A DNA stretch of 47,643 nucleotides from an uncultured beta proteobacterium. GTDB taxonomy: Bacteria > Pseudomonadota > Gammaproteobacteria > Burkholderiales > Rhodocyclaceae. Each line of letters begins with the position of its first letter. The stretch's first letter is position 1. The notes below the pieces were generated by a model. The model had not been told where the DNA came from. It saw nothing but the letters and a program-made list of their open reading frames with translations, and searched no databases. Where the stretch lies: the NCBI GenBank assembly GCA_903959855.1, contig CAJBYR010000130.1, positions 1-47,643 on the forward strand. Direction: 5' to 3'. A program made the translations under genes and the position numbers. Of the stretch, positions 9,839 through 17,251 are shown piece after piece.

Positions 9839-11340
9839 CACAGGCGCTCCAGTTCCGGAAATTTCAGATTACCGCCATGGACATGCATGCGTCCGAACTC
9901 GGCGCAACGATGCAAGGTCGGCACGCCCTTCTCGGGGTTCAGCAAGCCCTGAGGATCGAAGGCGCTCTTGACCGCGTGGAACAGGCGCAGTTCGTCGCTG
10001 CCGAACTGGTCGCACATCGAGTTGATCTTTTCATAGCCGACGCCGTGCTCACCGGTGATGGTGCCGCCAAGGTCGACCGACAACTTGAGGATCTCGGCGC
10101 CGAAGGACTCGGTGCGCTCCAGTTCGCCGGGCACATTGGCATCGTAGAGGATCAGCGGATGCAAGTTGCCGTCGCCGGCATGGAAGACGTTGATGCAGCG
10201 CAGGCCGTATTTCTTTTCCATCGCGGTGATGGCGGTCAGCATTTCGCCGAGGCGCTTGCGCGGAATGGTGCCGTCCATGCAGTAGTAGTCCGGCGAAATG
10301 CGCCCGGCGGCGGGGAATGCCGCCTTGCGCCCGGCCCAGAAGCGCAGGCGCTCGGCCTCGGAAGCCGAGACGCGGATCTCGGTGGCACCGCTGGTTTCCA
10401 GCACCGCCTTCATGCGGCCGATTTCTTCCGCCACTTCTTCCGCCGTGCCGTCGGATTCGCACAGCAGGATGGCGGCGGCATTCAGGTCGTAACCGGCCTT
10501 GACGTAGGGTTCGACCGCGGCTGTAGCCGGCTTGTCCATCATCTCCAGGCCGGCGGGGATGATGCCGGCGGCGATCACCGCCGCCACCGCCTCGCCCGCC
10601 TTCATGACGTCGTCAAAGCTGGCCATGATCACCTGCGCCAGCTCCGGTTTGGGCACCAGCTTTACCGTGACCTCAGTCACCACCGCGAGCATGCCCTCGG
10701 AACCGATGGCCAGCGCCAGCAGATCGTAGCCGGGTGCATCCAGCGCGGCATTGCCGATCTCGACGATCGTGCCGTTCATCAGCACGGCACGCACGCGCAA
10801 GACGTTATGCAAGGTCAGCCCATACTTCAGGCAATGCACGCCGCCGGAATTTTCGGCGACATTGCCGCCGATGGAACAGGCAATCTGCGAACTCGGATCC
10901 GGCGCGTAGTAAAGGCCCAGGGGCGCCGCCGCCTCGGATATCGACAGGTTGCGCACGCCCGGCTGCACCACGGCAACACGCGCCACCGGGTCGACATGAA
11001 GGATGCGTTTCATCTTGGCCAGGCTCAGCACCACACCCTGAGGATGCGGCAGCGCGCCGGCGGAAAGCCCGGTGCCGGCACCGCGCGGCACGATGGGCAC
11101 GCCGGCAGCGGCGCAGGCCTTGAGCACCGCAACCACCTGCGCCTCGGTTTCCGGCAGGGCCACGGCGATCGGCAACTGGTGGTAAGCGGAAAGCCCGTCG
11201 CATTCATAGGGCTTGAGGTCCTCGTCGACGTGCAGCAGGGAACTGGCCGGCAGGTGTTGCGCCAATTCGGCAATCAGCGCGGCGCGATCGATCCCGGAGA
11301 AATCCTGTGCAACGTCGGCAGAGTGTTCGCGCTGGTTCAT
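9838..11340 (-). CDS. glcD: Glycolate oxidase catalytic FAD subunit
   Basis: A 500-residue FAD-linked dehydrogenase (E. coli GlcD is 499) that oxidises glycolate to glyoxylate; D-lactate is a common alternative substrate in the family. The PCMH FAD fold is seen in PRGAGTGLSAGALP and SSQIACSIGGNVAENSGG, and the C-terminal cap carries the active-site region NVFHAGDGNLHPLI and GEHGVGYEK. The ATG at 11340 is chosen by family length; an extension to 11403 would run back into the upstream 104-bp repeat. The start has only a weak, distant GGAG. The repeat at 11359-11462 lies in its leader, so it could have its own control separate from the glycerate kinase gene. Confidence 0.95.
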   Translation of the reverse strand: MNQREHSADVAQDFSGIDRAALIAELAQHLPASSLLHVDEDLKPYECDGLSAYHQLPIAVALPETEAQVVAVLKACAAAGVPIVPRGAGTGLSAGALPHPQGVVLSLAKMKRILHVDPVARVAVVQPGVRNLSISEAAAPLGLYYAPDPSSQIACSIGGNVAENSGGVHCLKYGLTLHNVLRVRAVLMNGTIVEIGNAALDAPGYDLLALAIGSEGMLAVVTEVTVKLVPKPELAQVIMASFDDVMKAGEAVAAVIAAGIIPAGLEMMDKPATAAVEPYVKAGYDLNAAAILLCESDGTAEEVAEEIGRMKAVLETSGATEIRVSASEAERLRFWAGRKAAFPAAGRISPDYYCMDGTIPRKRLGEMLTAITAMEKKYGLRCINVFHAGDGNLHPLILYDANVPGELERTESFGAEILKLSVDLGGTITGEHGVGYEKINSMCDQFGSDELRLFHAVKSAFDPQGLLNPEKGVPTLHRCAEFGRMHVHGGNLKFPELERL

Positions 11341-11358
11341 GGCTGGGTTGTCTCCGCA

Positions 11359-11462
11359 GGGCCGCCCCAAGAATACAACATGACAATGACACGGAAGCCG
11401 CAACGCGGCTGAAACAGTGTCACCCCCTTCCTAGAGAAGGGGGCTGGGGGGAAGTTTGTCAT
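11359..11462. repeat. 104-bp two-hairpin intergenic repeat, copy A
   Basis: This stretch is related, without gaps, to 36800-36903. Shared blocks are the first 13 bases (GGGCCGCCCCAAG), an AGCCGC-N3-GCGGCT hairpin embedded in ACACGGA…GAA, a second hairpin built from C-rich and G-rich arms (CCCCCTT…AAGGGGG), a G-rich run, and the end TTGTCAT. The middle spacer differs. Both copies lie between two minus-strand genes. Here the outer end supplies the TGA stop of the glycerate kinase gene. It resembles REP/BIME-type dispersed palindromic elements; a structured leader for glcD is an alternative. Confidence 0.7.
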
Positions 11463-12739
11463 GGTTGTTCGATCAGGATGGCCCTGAAGTCATTGACGTT
11501 GGTGCGCGTCGGCCCGGTGACCACAAGGTCGCCCAGGGCAGAAAACACGCCATAGGCGTCATTGTCGACCAGCCGCGCGCGCAAATCAATTCCGTCGGCG
11601 GCAGCACGCGCCGGGGTGTCCGGCAGCAGCAGTGCGCCGGCATTGTCTTCCGACCCGTCGATGCCGTCGGTGTCGCCGGCAATGGCATGGATGCGCGCAT
11701 GGCCATTGAGCGTCAGCGCCAAGCCGAGCAGGAATTCCAGGTTGCGCCCGCCACGCCCCCGGCCCTTCACCGTCACCGTGGTTTCGCCACCAGAAAGCAG
11801 CACGCAGGGGCCGGCCAGCGGCACGCCATGCCCGGCGCAGGACAAGGCGATACCGCCCAGCACGCGCGCCACTTCACGCGCCTCGCCCTCGATGGCGTCA
11901 CCCAGCACCAGCGGCGTCAACCCCTGGCGGCGCGCCAGCTCGGCCGCCGCGGCGAGCGAGCCCTGGGCCGTGGCGATGATGTGCGATTCGCAGCGGGCAA
12001 AGCCCGGATCGCCCGGCTTGGGAGATTCGGCGGCGCCACTTTCCAGCGCGGCACGCGCCGCTGCCGGCAGGGCGATGGCGTAACGATCGACAATCTCCAG
12101 CGCATCGGCGCAGGTGGTCGGATCAGGCACCGTCGGCCCCGAGGCGATGGTCGAAAAGTCGTCGCCCGGCACATCGGAAATCGCCAGCGTGACTACACGG
12201 GCCGGTGCCGCCGCCAGGGCCAGCCGACCGCCCTTGATGGTCGACAGATGTTTGCGCACGCAGTTGATCTCGGCGATGTTGGCGCCGCAGGCCAGCAGCG
12301 CTTTGGTGAGCGCACGTTTTTCGTCCAGCGTGATGCCGGGCATCGGCGCCGCCAGCAGGGCCGAGCCGCCACCCGAGAGCAGCACCAGCACCAGATCATC
12401 GACGCCAAGCCCCTGCACCGCCTGCAGCAGCCGCTGCGCCGCCTTTTGCCCGGCGGCATCCGGTGTCGGATGCGAGGCTTCGACAACTTCGATGCGGCTG
12501 GTCGGCGCGCCGTGGCCGTAACGCGTGACCACGATGCCGGACAGTTGCCCGACATCGCCGCGCCAATGCGTCTCGACGGCACGCGCCATGGCCGCCGCCC
12601 CTTTGCCGGCGCCGACGATCACCGTGCGCCCCTTGGGTGGATCAGGCAGCCAGGCCGACAGGCAACGGGCAGGATCGGCCGCAGCGACGGCGGCATCGAA
12701 CAGATCGCGCAGCAGGGCACGCTGATGCAGAAAGCTCAT
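11459..12739 (-). CDS. ttuD: Glycerate 2-kinase, MOFRL/GckA-TtuD type
   Basis: A 426-residue cytoplasmic kinase of the GckA/TtuD (DUF4147 plus MOFRL) family, which phosphorylates D-glycerate, usually to 2-phosphoglycerate. Visible features are VGAGKGAAAMARAVE near the N-terminus, LLSGGGSALLAAP, the catalytic-region SDVPGDDFSTIASGPTVPDP, and the MOFRL part with LSGGETTVTVKGRGRGGRNLE and IAGDTDGIDGSEDNAGA. The start at 12739 overlaps the hydroxypyruvate isomerase stop by 4 bases (ATGA). With that isomerase it would carry hydroxypyruvate/tartronate semialdehyde carbon toward glycolysis; the semialdehyde reductase needed in between is not in the window. Its stop codon is provided by the edge of the 104-bp repeat, so the last codons may have been replaced when the repeat arrived. 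Confidence 0.92.
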   Translation of the reverse strand: MSFLHQRALLRDLFDAAVAAADPARCLSAWLPDPPKGRTVIVGAGKGAAAMARAVETHWRGDVGQLSGIVVTRYGHGAPTSRIEVVEASHPTPDAAGQKAAQRLLQAVQGLGVDDLVLVLLSGGGSALLAAPMPGITLDEKRALTKALLACGANIAEINCVRKHLSTIKGGRLALAAAPARVVTLAISDVPGDDFSTIASGPTVPDPTTCADALEIVDRYAIALPAAARAALESGAAESPKPGDPGFARCESHIIATAQGSLAAAAELARRQGLTPLVLGDAIEGEAREVARVLGGIALSCAGHGVPLAGPCVLLSGGETTVTVKGRGRGGRNLEFLLGLALTLNGHARIHAIAGDTDGIDGSEDNAGALLLPDTPARAAADGIDLRARLVDNDAYGVFSALGDLVVTGPTRTNVNDFRAILIEQP

Positions 12740-13512
12740 TGCCAGGGCGCCATCCAGGCAAAGCTGTCGCCGGTCGCGGCGCTCGGCTTGTATTCGCAGC
12801 CGACCCATCCGGCATAGCCGATGCGATCGAGGTGGTCCAGCAGGAACGGAAAATTGATCTCGCCGGTGCCGGGCTCGTTGCGCCCCGGATTGTCGGCCAG
12901 CTGGACGTGGCCGATGCGCGGCAACTTCTCCTGCAGGCTGCGGGCAAGGTCGCCCTCCATGACTTGTGCGTGATAGATGTCGTACTGCAGCTTCAGGTTG
13001 GCATGCCCGACTTTCTCGATCAGTTCGAGCGCGGCGGCGCTGGTGGCAACGAAAAAGCCCGGCGTATCGCGCGTGTTGAGCGGTTCGATCAGCAGTTCGA
13101 TGCCGGCGCGCTGCGTCACCGCAGCGGCGAAGCGCAGGTTCTCGACCAGGGTCTCGTGTGCCCGCTCGACGCGGACCTCCGGCGGCGCGATCCCGGCCAG
13201 GCAGTTGAGGCGCGGGCAGCCGAGCAGGCGGGCATACTCGAGGGCCAGCCCGACACCATCCTGGAATTCGGCAATCCGCCGCGGATGGCAGGCGATTCCG
13301 CGGTCCCCGGCGGCCCAGTCGCCGGCCGGCAGATTGAACAGGACCACCTCCATACCCGAGGTCAGCACCACCTCAGCCAGGGCGGCGCGATCGAAGGCAT
13401 AGGGGAAATGAAATTCGACGCCGCCAAAGCCTGCGGCCCGAGCCGCGCCGAAGCGTTCCAGAAACGGACGCTCCGTGAACAGGAAGGATAGGTTCGCGGC
13501 AAAACGGGGCAT
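12736..13512 (-). CDS. hyi: Hydroxypyruvate isomerase (TIM-barrel)
   Basis: A 258-residue xylose-isomerase-like TIM-barrel protein, exactly the length of E. coli Hyi, interconverting hydroxypyruvate and tartronate semialdehyde. It begins MPRFAANLSFLFTERPFLERF, and has the metal-site signatures IELLIEPLN, LQYDIYHAQVMEGD and GHVQLADNPGRNEPGTGEIN typical of the family. The open frame continues upstream to 13710, but that extension is encoded by palindromic repeat DNA and is rejected. As the first gene of the glycolate/glycerate operon its promoter must lie in or beyond the repeat array at 13525-13681. Confidence 0.94.
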   Translation of the reverse strand: MPRFAANLSFLFTERPFLERFGAARAAGFGGVEFHFPYAFDRAALAEVVLTSGMEVVLFNLPAGDWAAGDRGIACHPRRIAEFQDGVGLALEYARLLGCPRLNCLAGIAPPEVRVERAHETLVENLRFAAAVTQRAGIELLIEPLNTRDTPGFFVATSAAALELIEKVGHANLKLQYDIYHAQVMEGDLARSLQEKLPRIGHVQLADNPGRNEPGTGEINFPFLLDHLDRIGYAGWVGCEYKPSAATGDSFAWMAPWQ

Positions 13513-13524
13513 CGGGCGAGTATA

Positions 13525-13681
13525 TATGTCTCCGATGCTTCGCATCGGGGACGGTATCCCGGCGATATGTCCCGGCGCGCAAGCGTCGGGACGGTATCCC
13601 CTTGCGGGATATGTCTCCGATGCTTTGCATCGGGGACGGTATACCCTGTGGGGGCAGCCCCGAGAAAGGTCCGGGGAAGTA
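13525..13681. repeat. Tandem palindromic repeat array (three ~41-44-bp units plus tail)
   Basis: Three head-to-tail units begin with TATGTC at 13525, 13566 and 13610. Each holds one hairpin (CCGATGC-TTC-GCATCGG in unit 1, the same with TTT loop in unit 3, and CCCGGCGC…GCGTCGGG in unit 2), then GGACGGTAT and a second short hairpin of the form TATCCC…GGGATA. Unit 2 has a different stem that still pairs, allowing one G-T pair. After the last unit comes a tail with AAAGGTCCGGGGA. The same unit and tail recur at 19148-19222. The array fills most of the 282-base region between hyi and cytochrome b561; no gene is seen there. Confidence 0.8.
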
Positions 13682-13794
13682 CGGCGCCATTGTTGCAAAC
13701 GGGGCATCAATCATTTGAAGTCGCAGCTATTTCCCCATTGCCTTACGCCACGTAGAGTTGGGGGCTCGTCAATTCCATTGTTCCTGTCGGCTTT

Positions 13795-14370
13795 ATGAAC
13801 ACTCCGGCACACCCGCCTACCAGCTACACCCACACCGCCATCGCCCTGCACTGGTTGATCGCGATCGCGCTGACCGGCAGCTTCGGTCTCGGCCTCTACA
13901 TGCACGAACTGCCGCTTTCGCCGCAGAAGCTCAAGCTCTATTCCTGGCACAAATGGGCCGGCGTTACGATCTTCCTGTTCGTGATCCTGCGCCTGGTCTG
14001 GCGTCTCGGCCATCGCCCGCCGGCCTTACCCGTCCTGATGCCGGCCTGGCAACGCCTGGCGGTCGAGGCCACGCATGTGCTGCTGTACCTGCTGATGTTT
14101 GCCGTGCCGCTGTCCGGCTGGCTGATGAGCTCGGCCAAGGGCTTCCAGACTGTCTGGTTCGGCGTGCTGCCGCTGCCCGACCTGCTGAACAAGGACACGG
14201 AACTGGGCGACCTGTTGCAGCAGGTGCACATGATCCTCAACTTCAGCATGGCCGCTCTGGTGCTGGCGCATCTGGGCGCCGCGCTCAAGCATCACTTTCT
14301 GGAACGCGACGACGTGCTCACGCGCATGCTGCCGTTTCTTGCCAAGCCCACCATCGGAGTCCCTAAATGA
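13795..14370 (+). CDS. Cytochrome b561 family protein
   Basis: A 191-residue inner-membrane di-haem cytochrome b of the bacterial CybB type with four hydrophobic helices (about 15-35, 50-70, 90-112, 145-170). Candidate haem ligands are His in TAIALHW (H19), YSWHKWAG (H52) and the two C-terminal helices (QQVHMILNF, LVLAHLGAALKHH). Such proteins exchange electrons between ubiquinol and periplasmic acceptors. Its stop overlaps the first yceI start by 4 bases (ATGA), a common pairing in which YceI may carry an isoprenoid such as a quinone. Nothing in the sequence fixes the physiological partner. Confidence 0.93.
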   Translation: MNTPAHPPTSYTHTAIALHWLIAIALTGSFGLGLYMHELPLSPQKLKLYSWHKWAGVTIFLFVILRLVWRLGHRPPALPVLMPAWQRLAVEATHVLLYLLMFAVPLSGWLMSSAKGFQTVWFGVLPLPDLLNKDTELGDLLQQVHMILNFSMAALVLAHLGAALKHHFLERDDVLTRMLPFLAKPTIGVPK

Positions 14371-14930
14371 CTACCCGCCAAACCACGCTCGCACTGGGCG
14401 CACTGCTGCTCATTGCACCTGCCGCACACGCCATCGAATTCACCCAGTTCCAGCCGGCCAAAAGCTCGCTGTCCTTCGTCTCGAAGCAGATGAACGTGCC
14501 GGTCGACGGCCGTTTCAAGACCTTCCGCAGCAAGCTGGCCTTCGACCCGGCCAACCCCGCCGCCGCCAAAGCTGAACTCGAAATCGACCTCACCAGCATC
14601 GATGCCGGCTCCAGGGAGGCCAACGACGAAGTCGCCGGCAAACCCTGGTTCAACACCAGGGAATTTCCGGTCGCCAAATTCGTGTCGACCACCGTCAAGC
14701 CGCTGGGCGGCAATCGCTACGAACTCGCCGGCAAAATGAGCATCAAGGGCAAGACCCTCGATCTGGTCGCCCCGCTCACCGTAACGCAGGACGGCAACAG
14801 TGCCAGCTTCGACGGAGCGCTGGTGTTCAAGCGCGCCGACTACGGCATCGGCGACGGCGTCTGGGCCGACTTCGGCACCGTCGCCAACGAAGTCCAGATC
14901 AAGTTCCGCATCGTTGCCACCAGCAAGTAA
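14367..14930 (+). CDS. YceI family periplasmic protein (first copy)
   Basis: A 187-residue exported protein of the YceI lipocalin-like family, which binds polyisoprenoid-type lipids in an extended beta-barrel. It starts with a signal peptide (MTTRQTTLALGALLLIAPAAHA, cleavage about residue 22). The mature part shows the family pattern: FQPAKSSLSFVSKQMNVPVDGRF, AELEIDLTSIDAG, the strand FPVAKFVSTTVKPLG, and the end YGIGDGVWADFGTVANEVQIKF. It is translationally coupled to cytochrome b561 and followed 23 bases later by a second YceI. Its sequence is clearly different from the second copy, so they are paralogues rather than a recent duplication. Confidence 0.93.
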   Translation: MTTRQTTLALGALLLIAPAAHAIEFTQFQPAKSSLSFVSKQMNVPVDGRFKTFRSKLAFDPANPAAAKAELEIDLTSIDAGSREANDEVAGKPWFNTREFPVAKFVSTTVKPLGGNRYELAGKMSIKGKTLDLVAPLTVTQDGNSASFDGALVFKRADYGIGDGVWADFGTVANEVQIKFRIVATSK

Positions 14931-14953
14931 CCCAACCCACCCAGGAGAAACCC

Positions 14954-15520
14954 ATGAACAAGCTCATCATCGCCACCGCCCTTGCCGCGTTTTCCGCCAC
15001 CAGCCAGGCCGCGCCGGAAACCTTCGGCATCGAACCCACCCACACCTATCCGCGCTTCGAGTACAGCCATTTCGGCTATTCGAACCAGGTGCAGCGCTTC
15101 GACAAGACCAGCGGCAAGATCGTGCTGGATCGCGCCGCAAAGACCGGATCGGTCGATGTGACGATCGACGCCAAGTCGGTGAATACCGGCTATGCGCTGT
15201 TCAACCAGCACATCCAGGCCGAGGATTATTTCCATACCGAGAAATTCCCCACCATCAGTTTCAAGTCGACCGCCGTGAAATTCGACGGTGACAAGCCGGT
15301 GGCGATCGACGGCAACCTGACCATCAAGGGCGTGACAAAGGCGGTGACGCTGACCGTGACCAGCTTTCACGCCATGCCGCACCCGATGCTGAAGAAGGAC
15401 GCCATCGGCGCCAACGCGGTAACCAAGGTCAAGCGTTCGGATTTCAACATGGGCAAAAACGTGCCTTACGTCAGCGACGAAGTGACGCTTTCTATCTCCG
15501 TCGAAGCCGTCAAGGAGTAA
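14954..15520 (+). CDS. YceI family periplasmic protein (second copy)
   Basis: A 188-residue YceI protein with a signal peptide (MNKLIIATALAAFSATSQA, cleavage near residue 19). Family features are ETFGIEPTHTYPRFEYSHFGYS, VDVTIDAKSVNTGYALFNQHI, DYFHTEKFPTISFKSTAVKF, GNLTIKGVTKAVTLTV and the C-terminal FNMGKNVPYVSDEVTLSIS. An AGGAG site precedes the start. It is the third gene of the cytochrome b561 operon and converges with the unknown gene ending at 15540, with only 20 bases and no hairpin between them. Confidence 0.95.
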   Translation: MNKLIIATALAAFSATSQAAPETFGIEPTHTYPRFEYSHFGYSNQVQRFDKTSGKIVLDRAAKTGSVDVTIDAKSVNTGYALFNQHIQAEDYFHTEKFPTISFKSTAVKFDGDKPVAIDGNLTIKGVTKAVTLTVTSFHAMPHPMLKKDAIGANAVTKVKRSDFNMGKNVPYVSDEVTLSISVEAVKE

Positions 15521-15539
15521 GCCGCGCCTTCGCCCCGGG

Positions 15540-16562
15540 CTACAGGGCGATCGTGCCGACCTCGTGCGAGAGCGCCTCGATGGCGCTCTCGTCCATTTCG
15601 AGCAGGCGTTTGGCCAGTGCGAGGAAATGCGCCGCCCCGGCGCCGGCCACCTCGGCAATCGCCCCAGCACCGGCACCAGACGCATAGGCCGCCACCAGTC
15701 GCGGAAACATCTCGCGGCGCAAGCCGTCGAAGGTGGCGAACCAGAAGTGCAAGGAATCCTCGCCGTCACGCGCCAGCAAGCCGGGCAGCGTGACCAGGCA
15801 ATCGGCCAGGTTGTCCTTCACCGCGCGGGCGAAGATCTCGGCGCGCTTGCCGCGCAGGCCGGCGAGCTTTTCCGACCAGGCGCCGCCGAGCAGCTGGCCA
15901 GCCGCCAGTTCCCCCTCCTCGTGCAGGATCAGGGTTTCGATCTCGCCTTCGGTCATGCGCTCGATCGCAGCCTGCGGATCGACATCGAAGCCATAGGCCA
16001 GCAAGGCCGACTTCAGGGCGCCGTCCTGCTGCTTCAGGTTCCAGCCGTCGGCCTTTTCCCACAGCCACTGGCGCAAGGCTTCGCGGCGCACGATCACGGT
16101 GCTGCCCTGCGAGGCAGCCGGAATCGCCGCCACGTCGCGCGCATATTCGCAGCCGCAGACCAGCAGGCGCGCATCACCGCGCCGCTCGTCGCGCGCCAGT
16201 TCGCCAAGGAAGAAATGCGGCTTGTGGAAGCGGCCGATGCCGGCGCCATAGACCAGGCCGCTGCCGGCCAGCGCGGCATTCACCGCTTCCGCATCGAAGG
16301 GATCCAGCGTCCTGCCGGCCACCGGCAGGTCAATGAAATCGCCATCGGCCATTGCATCCCAACGCGCCTCGCGCGCGGCGATCCAGCGCCCCACCTCCTC
16401 GCGCGGCGGCGCCACGCCGAAGGGCAGCTGGTGCTCCCAGCGGAAATACTCGCGCATGCCAAGCAGGTAGGTGCACAAGCTGACATCGCGCGCCTGGCGT
16501 GCATCGGCGATGTCGCAATTGGTCTGTACCGCGCTGACCAGCTCGGCCATGCCCGCGATCAC
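15540..16562 (-). CDS. Conserved hypothetical protein, Sfum_1244-like
   Basis: A soluble protein of about 340 residues without signal peptide or membrane helices. The N-terminus (NCDIADARQARDVSLCTYLLGMREYFRWEHQLPFG) resembles what I remember as the Sfum_1244 family of unknown function; this is a recollection and not verified. Cysteines occur at the N-terminus and in LLVCGCEYARDVA, a possible metal or cluster site. The C-terminal half is helical and acidic. I use a GTG at 16562, which overlaps the upstream stop (GTGA) and has GGGAG just before it; an ATG at 16550 is the alternative. It is the last gene of a five-gene operon that begins with the HTH-ferredoxin-reductase fusion. No function can be assigned. 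Confidence 0.72.
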   Translation of the reverse strand: MIAGMAELVSAVQTNCDIADARQARDVSLCTYLLGMREYFRWEHQLPFGVAPPREEVGRWIAAREARWDAMADGDFIDLPVAGRTLDPFDAEAVNAALAGSGLVYGAGIGRFHKPHFFLGELARDERRGDARLLVCGCEYARDVAAIPAASQGSTVIVRREALRQWLWEKADGWNLKQQDGALKSALLAYGFDVDPQAAIERMTEGEIETLILHEEGELAAGQLLGGAWSEKLAGLRGKRAEIFARAVKDNLADCLVTLPGLLARDGEDSLHFWFATFDGLRREMFPRLVAAYASGAGAGAIAEVAGAGAAHFLALAKRLLEMDESAIEALSHEVGTIAL

Positions 16563-17008
16563 GTCGGATCTCCCGCGTGGCGCCGGCGCCCCTTCCAGGC
16601 CGCGATGCCTTTGACGATCTCGGAATAGGGCAGCGCCTCCAGCGCACCGCACTGTTCCTGCGCCAGGCGCAGCAGGCGACGCACGTTGGGCGCCAATGCA
16701 TCCGGATCGAAGACACGCTTCATGCCGTCGAGACCACCGCACTGGATTTTCATCAGCATGGCGTGGGGCAGGATGCGCCGGGTATCGGTGACACCCAGCG
16801 CGAAGGCTGACTTTGCCCGCAGCATTTCCGACAATCTCGCACAACCGGCATGGGCCGCCGGTTGGGAGCAGGCCACGGTTTCGCGCTCGGCGATCTGGTG
16901 GCTGGCGGCGAGTTCGCAGACCGCATGACGCGCCAGCAAGGCGCGCTCAAACACGCAAGGCAGGCGGTTGATTTCGCCTTTCGCGTTGCGGTAGGCGGTC
17001 TCGTCCAT
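16559..17008 (-). CDS. Small cysteine-rich hypothetical protein
   Basis: A 149-residue soluble protein. Its N-terminal half holds four spaced cysteines (CVFERALLARHAVCELA…ETVACSQPAAHAGCARL), a spacing that could bind zinc or an iron-sulfur cluster, followed by LSEMLRAKSAFALG. The C-terminal half has one further Cys pair-like spacing (KIQCGGLDGM, QEQCGALEAL). No family name is known to me. It overlaps the next gene by 4 bases and follows the 77-residue gene by 5 bases, so it is certainly cotranscribed. A redox or metal-binding role is inferred from the cysteines and from the ferredoxin-domain protein in the same operon. Confidence 0.68.
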   Translation of the reverse strand: MDETAYRNAKGEINRLPCVFERALLARHAVCELAASHQIAERETVACSQPAAHAGCARLSEMLRAKSAFALGVTDTRRILPHAMLMKIQCGGLDGMKRVFDPDALAPNVRRLLRLAQEQCGALEALPYSEIVKGIAAWKGRRRHAGDPT

Positions 17009-17013
17009 CAGCG

Positions 17014-17247
17014 TCAGTAGTCCTCTCCGGTCGTGAAGTCTTCCTTCGGGGGCTGGTTGAGCAGGTCTTCCGCTTCGAGTTCGTTGGCGGCGAACATGGT
17101 CTTGATTGCGTCGCCGGGGCCGAGTTCGGTTTCGCGACGCAGGCGCTTGGCCTCGTTCGACGCCTCCTTGAAGGCATCGAACTGGGTGATCTTGCTCAGT
17201 TGCCGGATCGGGCCGGTCTGGGTAATGCGATAGATGTAATAAGGCAC
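17014..17247 (-). CDS. Small hypothetical protein (77 aa)
   Basis: A 77-residue acidic soluble protein beginning MPYYIYRITQTGPIRQLSKI and ending with an acidic tail (PPKEDFTTGEDY). The middle (QFDAFKEASNEAKRLRRE) is a predicted helix. I do not recognise a family. It sits between the LexA-like gene (4 bases away) and the cysteine-rich gene (5 bases away) in the same tight operon, which supports it being a real gene despite its size. Confidence 0.66.
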   Translation of the reverse strand: MPYYIYRITQTGPIRQLSKITQFDAFKEASNEAKRLRRETELGPGDAIKTMFAANELEAEDLLNQPPKEDFTTGEDY

Positions 17248-17251
17248 GGGG

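Noticed and set aside
11359-11462. Cobalamin or other known riboswitch upstream of glcD
   Set aside because: No B12-box or other known aptamer core was recognised; the same element occurs upstream of hyfG, which is better explained by a dispersed repeat.
11456-12817. A 453-codon plus-strand frame opposite the glycerate kinase gene
   Set aside because: Shadow of a well-supported gene; composition is Arg/Gln/His-rich without domain features.
13525-13681. CRISPR array
   Set aside because: Units are contiguous and differ only in stems; there are no unique spacers and no cas genes nearby.
12736-13710. Longer form of hydroxypyruvate isomerase starting at 13710
   Set aside because: The extra 66 residues are encoded by palindromic repeat DNA, and the shorter protein matches E. 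coli Hyi in length.
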